Assembly (NCBI GenBank): GCA_034522055.1
Contig: JAXHLS010000002.1
Coordinates: 2,294,001-2,358,000, forward strand
DNA: 64,000 bases
From: Gammaproteobacteria bacterium
GTDB lineage: Bacteria > Pseudomonadota > Gammaproteobacteria > JAABTG01
Direction of reading: 5' to 3'
The notes beneath the pieces are model-generated. The model worked only from the letters and a program-made list of their open reading frames with translations, was not told where the DNA came from and ran no database searches. This document shows positions 55,458-62,422 of the stretch, piece after piece. Within the stretch, counting starts at the first letter, position 1. The number at the start of each line of letters is the position of its first letter. Made by a program: the position numbers and the translations under genes.

Positions 55458-55853
55458 ATGAGCGAGACCGCAGTTGCCTTCGACAACAGAGTGACCGATC
55501 AGCAGATCAAACTGACCCCGCCGGCCCTGGAACAGATGCGCAGGCTCCTCGACCAGGTCGATGATGACGCCGTGGAGGCGGTGCGGGTGTTCGTCTCCGG
55601 TGGCGGCTGCGGTGGCATGACCTACGGCATGACCTTCACCGATCGGCGCAGCCCCTACGACTGCGTGCTCGAGGATGACCAGGGCTTCAGGTTGTACGTG
55701 GACTCGGTGGCCATCAACTACCTGCAGGGTGTGGAGATAGACTTCGTGGACCGCCCCATGGGCGCCAGCTTCGTGTTCAACAATGTCTTCCAGGCCACCG
55801 GCGGCAGCGGCTCCTGCAAGGCTTGTGGCTCCACCGGCGGTGGTTGCGGCTGA
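55458..55853 (+). CDS. HesB/IscA-family protein with an atypical cysteine tail
   Basis: A 131-residue A-type Fe-S carrier fold: IKLTPPALEQMRRLLDQ, VRVFVSGGGCGGMTYGMTF (Cys51, the first conserved position), LYVDSVAINYLQGVEIDFV and GASFVFNNVF. Canonical IscA/ErpA ends in a CGCG pair after the last strand. Here the tail is SCKACGSTGGGCG, with Cys120, Cys123 and Cys130, so the metal site must be rearranged. AGAGGT precedes ATG at 55458. A canonical ErpA is encoded at 60780. Confidence 0.83.
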   Translation: MSETAVAFDNRVTDQQIKLTPPALEQMRRLLDQVDDDAVEAVRVFVSGGGCGGMTYGMTFTDRRSPYDCVLEDDQGFRLYVDSVAINYLQGVEIDFVDRPMGASFVFNNVFQATGGSGSCKACGSTGGGCG

Positions 55854-55948
55854 GGCCATTCGCCACCCGGCCTCCCACCCCGGTATCTCCTACCGGGTCC
55901 TGATCCTCGGGGGCGGGCACCCGCCCGCCCCCTGACTGTCTCGTACCC

Positions 55949-57205
55949 ATGTCGAAAGCAGGCGGCGTCCTTCTCGTAACGCCGCCCACCAGTTATCGCC
56001 TGCCCGCCTATCTGCGTGCCGCCGGGCGCCTGGGTCTGGGGGTGGTGGTGGCTTCCCAGGGGCATCACCCTCTCATCCAGGCCGCTTTCACCGGCATCCA
56101 TTACGACCCCGATGAACCCGACTGGCCGCTGCGGCTGGCCGCGGCCGCGGCACCCCACGGCCCGCGCATGGTGGTGGCCACCGACGACGGCACCGTAGAG
56201 GCCGCGGCGCGGGTGGCCCCCGAACTGGGGCTGCCCCACAACAGCCTGCGCAGCGTACAGACGTCGCGGCGCAAGGATCTCGCCCGCCAGGCCCTGGGCC
56301 GCGCCGGCCTGCCGGTACCCCGCTTCAGGCGGCTCCACCTGGATAGCCCCCTGGCCCCTCAACTGGAGGGCCTGTCCTTTCCCTGCGTGGTCAAACCCCT
56401 GGCCCTGTCCGGCAGTCGCGGGGTCATGCGGGTGGACGACGCGGCGGACATGGGCACGGCCTGCGCCCGCATCCAGACCATCCTGCGCCACGCCGCATCA
56501 GGCGAGGAACGGGATTGGGTGTTGGTGGAGGACTACCTGCCGGGGCGGGAGGTGGCCTTCGAGGGCCTGCTGGTGGATGGACGCCTGGTACCCCTGGTGC
56601 TGTTCGATAAGCCTGATCCCCTGGAGGGGCCGTTTTTCGAGGAGACCTACTACATCACGCCGTCGCGCTTGCCGGCGTCAATCCAGTCACGCCTGGTCGC
56701 CCATGTGGCCGCGGCCTGCGCGGCCTATGGGCTGCGCCAGGGGCCCGTCCACGCGGAGCTGAGGGTGAAAGGGGACGATTCGTGGATCCTGGAGCTCGCG
56801 GCCCGCACCATCGGTGGCCAGTGCGCGCGGCTCCTTAGCCTGGGGACGGGGCACAGCCTGGAGGAACTGGTGTTGCGGGCCGCCATGGGCAGGGAGGTGG
56901 CACCCGTGGCCCTGGAGGGTGGTGCCGGAGTCCTCATGATCCCCATCCCCGGACACGGCATCCTGCGTCGCGTCGAGGGGGTGAGCGCGGCATTGCGGGT
57001 GCCCTGCATCGAGGAACTGGAGATCAGCGTGCGGGAGGGGTATGAACTGGTGCCGCTACCCGAAGGTTCGAGCTATCTCGGCTTCATTTTCGCCCGGGCG
57101 CCGACGCCGGCGGCCGCCGAGGAGGCCCTACGGGCGGCCCACCGGGAACTCAAGGTGGTGGTCAGCCCGGTGCTGGGCCGTCAGCCCGTGGAGACTATTT
57201 CTTAG
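55949..57205 (+). CDS. ATP-grasp family ligase, substrate unknown
   Basis: A 418-residue protein. A pre-ATP-grasp domain (VLLVTPPTSYRLPAYLRAAGRLGLGVVVASQG) is followed by the ATP-grasp fold: SFPCVVKPLALSGSRGVMRVDD (ATP-binding Lys and loop, about 145-165), WVLVEDYLPGREVAFEGLLVDG, and GPVHAELRVKGDDSWILELAARTIGGQ (metal-binding Glu and the R/GG end). The C-terminal region resembles the L-amino-acid ligase group. It probably couples a carboxylate to an amine with ATP hydrolysis. Its 3' end overlaps yggX tail to tail by 11 bp. Confidence 0.8.
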   Translation: MSKAGGVLLVTPPTSYRLPAYLRAAGRLGLGVVVASQGHHPLIQAAFTGIHYDPDEPDWPLRLAAAAAPHGPRMVVATDDGTVEAAARVAPELGLPHNSLRSVQTSRRKDLARQALGRAGLPVPRFRRLHLDSPLAPQLEGLSFPCVVKPLALSGSRGVMRVDDAADMGTACARIQTILRHAASGEERDWVLVEDYLPGREVAFEGLLVDGRLVPLVLFDKPDPLEGPFFEETYYITPSRLPASIQSRLVAHVAAACAAYGLRQGPVHAELRVKGDDSWILELAARTIGGQCARLLSLGTGHSLEELVLRAAMGREVAPVALEGGAGVLMIPIPGHGILRRVEGVSAALRVPCIEELEISVREGYELVPLPEGSSYLGFIFARAPTPAAAEEALRAAHRELKVVVSPVLGRQPVETIS

Positions 57206-57479
57206 CGCCGGGGGCCTGGAAGCCGGAGGGCGGGCCGCCACCCTCTCCTTCATTGAAGAAGAAACCGACCATGTGGCGTTCGATGATCTCGATGGTGCCG
57301 GGGTCAGCGGTGTTCAGCCCGTTCTCGTTGATGATGGTGGTGAGGCGATCGAGCCATTGCTGCCAGCCTTCCCTGGAGACGTTCTCATAGATACGCTCTC
57401 CCAGTTCGCCCGGATGGGGCGGGGCGTCCAGGCCATCCGCTTCCCGCTTGAGGACCACGCAGTGCACCGTTCTCGTCAT
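57195..57479 (-). CDS. yggX: Probable Fe(2+)-trafficking protein YggX
   Basis: A 94-residue protein; ATG at 57479 gives MTRTVHCVVLKREADGLD with Cys7, the conserved single cysteine. PHPGELGERIYENVSREGWQQWLDRLTTIINENGLN is the YggX core. The family protects Fe-S proteins from oxidative damage in E. coli and Salmonella. It is convergent with the ATP-grasp gene and not next to mutY, its usual neighbour. Confidence 0.95.
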   Translation of the reverse strand: MTRTVHCVVLKREADGLDAPPHPGELGERIYENVSREGWQQWLDRLTTIINENGLNTADPGTIEIIERHMVGFFFNEGEGGGPPSGFQAPGAKK

Positions 57480-57595
57480 GAAGTGTTTCCCGTTTTTTCT
57501 GTGTCCCGCTCGTCGGACCAACAGCCGACGAGGTCGTATGGCGTGGCATATTAACACGGGAGACGGGCCCATATCCCGATGACATGGCGGGACTT

Positions 57596-58126
57596 TTACC
57601 CACCTTCGGTCACGAGGTCGAGCACCCGCCGGGTGTCCAGGGTGCCCACGTGGTGGAGCGCGATCCCGCCGTCACCGTCGATGAGGAAATGGGTGGGTGT
57701 ACCGGGGACATGGCCGAAGGCGTGGAGTACCCGGCCCTGGACATCCAGGGCCACGTCATAGGGCAGTTCCCGGTCGGCCACCAGGGCCAGCACCTCGCTG
57801 GGAGGGTCGTAGGGCATCGCCACCGCCACCATCACCAGCCCCCGGGGAGCGGCCTTTCGATAGAGGGCCTTGAGATGGGGGATCTCCCGCAGGCAGGCCG
57901 GGCAGGTGGTGGACCAGAAGCTCACCAGCACCGGCCGCCCGCGCATTTCTTCCAGGGCGAGGCGCCGCCCGTCGATGAGCTGGAACACGACGTCCCGGGG
58001 CGCCGTGGCCGGGGGGGAAAGCAGATTCCAGGTGGCGAGGGCCAGCACGAGCGCCAGCATCAGGACGGGGAAGATCCACGGTCGCCGCCGTCGTGGACGC
58101 AGGGAATAGGGGCTAGTGGTAGACAC
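57596..58126 (-). CDS. Membrane-anchored thioredoxin-like (TlpA/ResA-type) protein
   Basis: GTG start at 58126 gives 176 residues. A basic N-terminus and one membrane helix (RRPWIFPVLMLALVLALATWNLL, about 14-36) put the domain in the periplasm. The thioredoxin fold carries a CPAC active site (Cys75 and Cys78 in STTCPACLREIPHLKALY) and the cis-Pro loop GTPTHFLID. Such proteins reduce apo-cytochrome c or other periplasmic thiols. Heme c proteins occur at 4731-6026. The start is uncertain since the RBS is weak. Confidence 0.82.
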   Translation of the reverse strand: MSTTSPYSLRPRRRRPWIFPVLMLALVLALATWNLLSPPATAPRDVVFQLIDGRRLALEEMRGRPVLVSFWSTTCPACLREIPHLKALYRKAAPRGLVMVAVAMPYDPPSEVLALVADRELPYDVALDVQGRVLHAFGHVPGTPTHFLIDGDGGIALHHVGTLDTRRVLDLVTEGG

Positions 58127-58191
58127 GGGACGGCATGCTACGCGGAAACATGGGCCGATCGCACGCGCGCGCAGATGGGCACGGCTGTTAG

Positions 58192-58209
58192 GTCGGACTC
58201 CAGCCGGCC
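58192..58209 (+). repeat. REP-like hairpin related to the 4378-4395 element
   Basis: GTTAG precedes GTCGGACT-CC-AGCCGGCC, an 8-2-8 hairpin with two mismatches. Its first arm is identical to that of the element at 4378-4385. Confidence 0.5.
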
Positions 58210-58287
58210 AGCCGGACGCGTCGCACGCGCGCGGCCGATCGCCCGACATCCCGGACTGACCCATGCTTCTGCCGTTAAATCATAGAG

Positions 58288-58316
58288 TTGACAGCTTATG
58301 CGGAAGTGCTTAGTTT
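58288..58316 (+). promoter_or_regulatory. Candidate sigma-70 promoter of the argC-leader island
   Basis: TTGACA (58288-58293) is a perfect -35. After 17 bp, TAGTTT (58311-58316) is a poor -10 (three of six). Transcription would begin near 58323 and meet two hairpins within 75 nt. Confidence 0.4.
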
Positions 58317-58357
58317 ACCAGCCCGATGAGTTGACCGATTATGAATTAAGCGCGTAA
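58298..58357 (+). CDS. Possible 19-residue leader peptide
   Basis: ATG at 58298 opens [19 protein letters not shown] and stops at TAA (58355-58357), inside the right arm of the first hairpin. No strong RBS is seen, and the ATG lies before the start point predicted from the promoter at 58288, so a different promoter would be needed. It has only one Arg and would not serve as a classical arginine attenuator. Confidence 0.2.
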   Translation: MRKCLVYQPDELTDYELSA

Positions 58358-58396
58358 TCGGTGTATCCGAAGCGGCCGCGGCCGCTTTTTTATTTT
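58323..58396 (+). ncRNA. Candidate small RNA or attenuated argC leader
   Basis: The stretch folds into a perfect 8-bp stem (ACCGATTA 58334-58341 with TAATCGGT 58355-58362) followed by the terminator hairpin at 58372-58385 and a U-run. A transcript of about 75 nt with two hairpins and a U-tract is the typical build of a small RNA. Alternatively it is a leader that ends argC transcription prematurely. No known RNA family was recognised. Confidence 0.4.
58372..58396 (+). terminator. Rho-independent terminator upstream of argC
   Basis: GCGGCC-GC-GGCCGC is followed at once by TTTTTTATTTT. This is the clearest intrinsic terminator noticed in the window. Nothing but the 58288-58371 island lies upstream on the plus strand, since the preceding gene is on minus. 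Confidence 0.8.
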
Positions 58397-58494
58397 CTGC
58401 CGATATCTCATACCGGCCGTGGCGGGACCCTGAGGCACGGGTGGTTCAGGGTGAGGCCCGGTCGAGGTGTCGCGAGACGGGGGTGGCGAAGCGC

Positions 58495-59526
58495 ATGATC
58501 GAAGTGGGGATCGTAGGGGGCACGGGGTATACCGGTGCCGAGTTGCTGAGGTTTCTGGTGCAACACCCGGAGGTGCGGTTGCGCGTCATCACCTCCCGCG
58601 GCGAGGCCGGCAAGGCGGTTGCGGAGGTGTTTCCCAACCTGCGGGGTTACACCGATCTGGCGTTCAGCGCCCCGGACGAGGCAGCCCTGGCGGGCTGTGA
58701 TGTGGTGTTCTTCGCCACCCCCAATGGCACCGCCATGACCATGACCCGAACCTTGCTGGAGGCCGGGACCCGGGTCATCGATCTGGCGGCGGATTTCCGC
58801 CTCCGGGACGCCGCCGCGTGGCGTCACTGGTATGGCATGGACCACGGGGCGCCCGAACTGCTTGAGGAGGCCGTGTATGGCCTGCCCGAGGCGAACCGCG
58901 CCGCCATCCGGGGGGCCCGGCTGGTGGCCAACCCCGGTTGTTATCCGACGGCGGTCCTTCTGGGGTTCATGCCGTTGATTGAGGCGGGCGTGGTGGATAA
59001 CGGGAGCCTGGTGGCCGACGCCAAGTCCGGGGCCAGCGGCGCAGGCCGTGCCGCCAGCGTGCCGCTCCTGTTGTGCGAGACGGGTGAGTCCTTCAAGGCC
59101 TACGGCGTTCCCGGCCATCGGCATCTGCCGGAGATCCGCCAAGGACTCGCCGCCATGGCGGGCGGCGCGGTGGGCCTGACCTTCGTGCCCCATCTCGTAC
59201 CCATGATCCGCGGCATCCATGCCACCCTGTACGGGCGGCTCGTCGCGCCTGACACGGACCTCCAGGGGCTCTTCGAGGCCCGCTACCGTGACGAGCCCTT
59301 CGTCGACGTGTTGCCGGCCGGGGCCCACCCCGAGACGCGCAGCGTGCGCGGGACCAATATGTGTCGCCTGGCGGTCCATCGGCCCCAGGATGGTGATACC
59401 GTGGTGGTGTTGTCCGTCATCGACAATCTGGCCAAGGGGGCGGCCTCCCAGGCCATCCAGAACATGAACATCATGCTCGGTCTGCTCGAGGCCACGGGGC
59501 TGCGGGCCCCGGGCCTGCTGCCGTAG
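58495..59526 (+). CDS. argC: N-acetyl-gamma-glutamyl-phosphate reductase
   Basis: A 343-residue arginine-synthesis enzyme. [26 protein letters not shown] is the NADP-binding start; the catalytic Cys is in [15 protein letters not shown] (about residue 148). [12 protein letters not shown] and HRHLPEI are also present. ATG at 58495 matches the usual N-terminus; an in-frame GTG at 58483 is possible. It precedes the coiled-coil membrane protein and bactofilin genes, a common gammaproteobacterial order. Confidence 0.96.
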   Translation: MIEVGIVGGTGYTGAELLRFLVQHPEVRLRVITSRGEAGKAVAEVFPNLRGYTDLAFSAPDEAALAGCDVVFFATPNGTAMTMTRTLLEAGTRVIDLAADFRLRDAAAWRHWYGMDHGAPELLEEAVYGLPEANRAAIRGARLVANPGCYPTAVLLGFMPLIEAGVVDNGSLVADAKSGASGAGRAASVPLLLCETGESFKAYGVPGHRHLPEIRQGLAAMAGGAVGLTFVPHLVPMIRGIHATLYGRLVAPDTDLQGLFEARYRDEPFVDVLPAGAHPETRSVRGTNMCRLAVHRPQDGDTVVVLSVIDNLAKGAASQAIQNMNIMLGLLEATGLRAPGLLP

Positions 59527-59535
59527 GGTACGTCC

Positions 59536-60273
59536 GTGGCGAGATTCGACCGTCTGGCCATCAAGGACCATCGCCCCTGGCGCACCGCGCTACGGTTCAT
59601 GATGGTGTTGGTGTTGGTCCTCACGGCGGCGGCGGCCCTCTATTGGCGGGAGCTGGGTGACACTCTCGGCGCCCTGGCCCAATCCACCACGGAACGGCGC
59701 GACCTGGCCCGGCACGTGGATGAACTGTCGGCGGACAATGACAGGCTGGCGGCGGAGGTGGCCATCCTGCAACGTCGGATCCAGGTCAAGGGCGAGGCCT
59801 ACCGGGCGGTGGAGGCCGACCTGGCGGCCCAGGGCAGGCGTATCGCGGAATTGCGCGACGAGGTCCAGTTCTATCGCGGGCTCTTCAAGCGCTCTTTGGA
59901 GACGGAGACCCTGGGAGTGCACGGTCTTCGGTTCCGGCCGGCTGGAGGAGACGGCGCCTACGGCTATCGCGTCGTGTTAACGCACATGGGTAAAGGTGAT
60001 AATGTGGTGCAGGGTGCCGTGGCTTTGCGCATCACGGGGATGCTGGAGGGCGAACGCCACACCATCGATGCCGGGGATCTGGGAGCGGATGGGCACCGTG
60101 AATTCAAGCTCAAACACTTCAAGCAGCTGGATGGCAGGATCCTGCTGCCAGCCGGCTTCGAGGCCGAGCAGGTGGAGGTGTCGGTGAGGGCCGGCGACAA
60201 GGACAGTATCCACGTCGAACAAAGCTATCAGTGGTCCACGGTGGTGGACAGCGTACAGAGAGAGCAACGGTGA
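59536..60273 (+). CDS. Single-pass membrane protein with coiled coil (DUF6776-like)
   Basis: GTG start; 245 residues. One membrane helix (LRFMMVLVLVLTAAAALYW, about 19-37), then a coiled coil (RDLARHVDELSADNDRLAAEVAILQRRIQ to about residue 115), then a beta-rich domain (HGLRFRPAGGDGAYGYRVVLTHMGKGDNVVQGAVALRI). This arrangement between argC and a bactofilin is conserved in many gammaproteobacteria. The function is not established; a link to bactofilin filaments at the membrane is inference. The stop overlaps the bactofilin GTG. Confidence 0.75.
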   Translation: MARFDRLAIKDHRPWRTALRFMMVLVLVLTAAAALYWRELGDTLGALAQSTTERRDLARHVDELSADNDRLAAEVAILQRRIQVKGEAYRAVEADLAAQGRRIAELRDEVQFYRGLFKRSLETETLGVHGLRFRPAGGDGAYGYRVVLTHMGKGDNVVQGAVALRITGMLEGERHTIDAGDLGADGHREFKLKHFKQLDGRILLPAGFEAEQVEVSVRAGDKDSIHVEQSYQWSTVVDSVQREQR

Positions 60274-60701
60274 TTGGACGTAACAGGAAACACAAGGCCC
60301 CCAAGGCCGATACCGATACCCTGGTGGGCAGGAACACCGAGGTCTTCGGGGACATCCGTTTCAGCGGTGCGGTGCGTCTGCACATCGATGGCTCCGTGCG
60401 CGGCAGCGTGCTCGCCGATGACCATACCGGGGCCCTGCTGACGGTAAGCAAGACCGGCATCATCGAGGGCGAAGTGCGGGTACCCAACATCATTCTGGAT
60501 GGGGGTGTCCTCGGCGATGTCCATGCCGCCGAGCATATTGAACTGGCGTCCAATGCCAAGGTCACAGGGAACGTCTATTACAATCTCATCGAGATGGCCA
60601 TGGGCGCCGAGGTGAACGGCAACCTGGTGCGGTCCCAGGGTGATACGGCGCCACCACCGGTCTTGAGCCACGCCGATGCCGAGCTATCCCCCGAAGAGTG
60701 A
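60270..60701 (+). CDS. Bactofilin-family cytoskeletal protein
   Basis: GTG at 60270, overlapping the previous stop as GTGA, gives 143 residues. The DUF583/bactofilin beta-helix core spans about 18-120: TLVGRNTEVFGDIRFSGAVRLHIDGSVRGSVL, VRVPNIILDGGVLGDVHAAEHIELASNAKVTGNVYYNLIEMAMGAEVNGNL. The basic head and Pro-rich tail are disordered, as usual. Bactofilins polymerise without nucleotide and organise cell-envelope enzymes; an M23 peptidase gene is nearby at 62423. Confidence 0.93.
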   Translation: MIGRNRKHKAPKADTDTLVGRNTEVFGDIRFSGAVRLHIDGSVRGSVLADDHTGALLTVSKTGIIEGEVRVPNIILDGGVLGDVHAAEHIELASNAKVTGNVYYNLIEMAMGAEVNGNLVRSQGDTAPPPVLSHADAELSPEE

Positions 60702-60779
60702 TACTTGATTACGACAGGCGGGAATGTCAACTTACCCAAATGACAACTTTGGCAATGACCACTTGGGAGCCTCGATAGA

Positions 60780-61133
60780 ATGAACGCGACGATCATGGAA
60801 ACCTCCGATGCCCTCAGTATCTCCGACAGCGCGGCCACCAAGGTCAAGCAGTTGATAGACGACGAAGGCAATACTGCCCTCATGTTGCGCGTCTATGTCC
60901 AGGGCGGCGGTTGTTCCGGATTCCAGTATGGTTTCAGCTTCGACGAGACCATCCAGGATGGTGACAGCGTGGTGGAAAAGTGTGGAGTCAAGTTCATCGT
61001 GGACCCCATGAGCGCCCAGTATCTGGAGGGCGCCGAACTCGATTACAAGGAAGACCTCCAGGGGGCCCAGTTCGTCGTGCGCAACCCCAACGCCAGCACC
61101 ACCTGCGGCTGCGGGTCTTCCTTCGCCATCTGA
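60780..61133 (+). CDS. erpA: Iron-sulfur cluster insertion protein ErpA
   Basis: A 117-residue A-type carrier with the three conserved cysteines: Cys45 ([15 protein letters not shown]) and Cys109/Cys111 (CGCGSSFAI at the end). It delivers Fe-S clusters to apo-proteins; nitrate reductase and UbiUV in this window would be plausible clients. The bactofilin-erpA-anmK neighbourhood is typical. Confidence 0.95.
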   Translation: MNATIMETSDALSISDSAATKVKQLIDDEGNTALMLRVYVQGGGCSGFQYGFSFDETIQDGDSVVEKCGVKFIVDPMSAQYLEGAELDYKEDLQGAQFVVRNPNASTTCGCGSSFAI

Positions 61134-61210
61134 CGGACCTCCCGCAGCAGCACCCCGGCCGCGCAGAGCCATCGCCTCATGGGCGGAGGCCGCTGTCCGG
61201 GCCGCCGGCA

Positions 61211-62365
61211 TCAACTCCCTGGGGATGATTGTCCGTTCGGTCTCGGCGCGGCGACCCCGCCGGGATAGACGGTCCCCAGCACCACCGCATGGCGAGCCCC
61301 GGTGACCCCTGGCACATTGCCCGGCTCCCCCGTCAGGGTGCGGTGGGCGAGCCAGGCGAAGGCCGCCGCCTCGACGTAATCCGGGTCCAGGCCGACCTGC
61401 GCCGTGGACGCCACCCGGCAATCCGGCAAGGCCTCTTCGAGGGCCTTCATCAATACCGGGTTGTGTACCCCGCCGCCACACACCAGCACCTGCTCCACCG
61501 CCTGCGCCCATCGCTTCAGGGCCCGGGCCACCGACTCCGCCGTGAGGGCCACCAGGGTGGCCTGGATGTCCGCGGCCCCATGGCGGTGTAAAGCCTCACC
61601 CAGGCGCGTCTCCAGCCATTCCAGGTTGAAGTATTCACGCCCCGTGCTCTTCGGCGGGAGCCTTTCGAGGTAGGGATCCGCCAGCAGGACCTCCAGGCAC
61701 TCGGGGATCGCCCTGCCCGTCGCCGCCCAGCGGCCGCCCCGGTCCAGGGGCTCCGCCAGGTGGCGCCGGGTCCAGAGGTCGAGGAGGGTGTTGGCGGGAC
61801 CGCAATCGAAGCCCATGAGTCCGCCTGGCGCATCCAGCAGGGTGAGGTTGGCGATCCCCCCGAGATTGAGCACGGCGCGGCGCACGGGGCCGCGGCCGAG
61901 GAAGAACTGATGAAAGGCGGGGGCCAGGGGTGCGCCCTCGCCACCGGCCGCCATATCGCGGCGGCGGAAGTCCGCCACCGTGGTGATGCCGGTGCGTTCC
62001 GCGATGATGTTCGGGTCACCCACCTGCAGAGTGCTGTGGATCCCGGCCTCCGGGTAATGGCGCAGGGTCTGGCCGTGGCTGCCCACGGCGGTGATGGCCC
62101 GGGCCGGCACACCGGTGTCGCGCAGAATGGCCTCCGCGGCCGCGGCGAAGGCCTCGCCGAGGGCATGGTCCAGGCCCATCATGCGCCGCAGTTCGTCGGC
62201 CCCGCCCGGCTGGCACAGGGCGTGGAGTTCTCGCTGCAAGGCTTCGGGGAGGGGCCATGTCAGGCCGTGGTCGAAACTCACGCCACCATCCCCGGTCATG
62301 CTTACCAGGGCGGCATCGATACCGTCCATGCTGGTGCCGGAGATGAGGCCGATGTAGCGGGCCAT
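61211..62365 (-). CDS. anmK: Anhydro-N-acetylmuramic acid kinase
   Basis: A 384-residue ASKHA-fold kinase for peptidoglycan recycling, converting anhydroMurNAc to MurNAc-6-P. YIGLISGTSMDGIDAALV at the start is the signature, with FDCGPANTLLDLW and LVCGGGVHNPVLMKALEEALP as later nucleotide-site motifs. It is convergent with erpA and 57 bp downstream of the M23 peptidase gene on the same strand. Confidence 0.95.
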   Translation of the reverse strand: MARYIGLISGTSMDGIDAALVSMTGDGGVSFDHGLTWPLPEALQRELHALCQPGGADELRRMMGLDHALGEAFAAAAEAILRDTGVPARAITAVGSHGQTLRHYPEAGIHSTLQVGDPNIIAERTGITTVADFRRRDMAAGGEGAPLAPAFHQFFLGRGPVRRAVLNLGGIANLTLLDAPGGLMGFDCGPANTLLDLWTRRHLAEPLDRGGRWAATGRAIPECLEVLLADPYLERLPPKSTGREYFNLEWLETRLGEALHRHGAADIQATLVALTAESVARALKRWAQAVEQVLVCGGGVHNPVLMKALEEALPDCRVASTAQVGLDPDYVEAAAFAWLAHRTLTGEPGNVPGVTGARHAVVLGTVYPGGVAAPRPNGQSSPGS

Positions 62366-62422
62366 CAGGTCGGGATGGAGGAAGCGCGGCCCGGGGATGC
62401 CACGAGCGGCGGAGGGAACGCC

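Larger units (their letters stand above)
58127..58494. other. Regulatory gap ahead of argC, about 370 bp
   Basis: It contains a REP-like hairpin (58192-58209) flanked by two CGCACGCGCGCG words, then the promoter-hairpin-terminator island at 58288-58396, then a 98-bp leader to argC. No full-size gene was seen. Confidence 0.55.
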
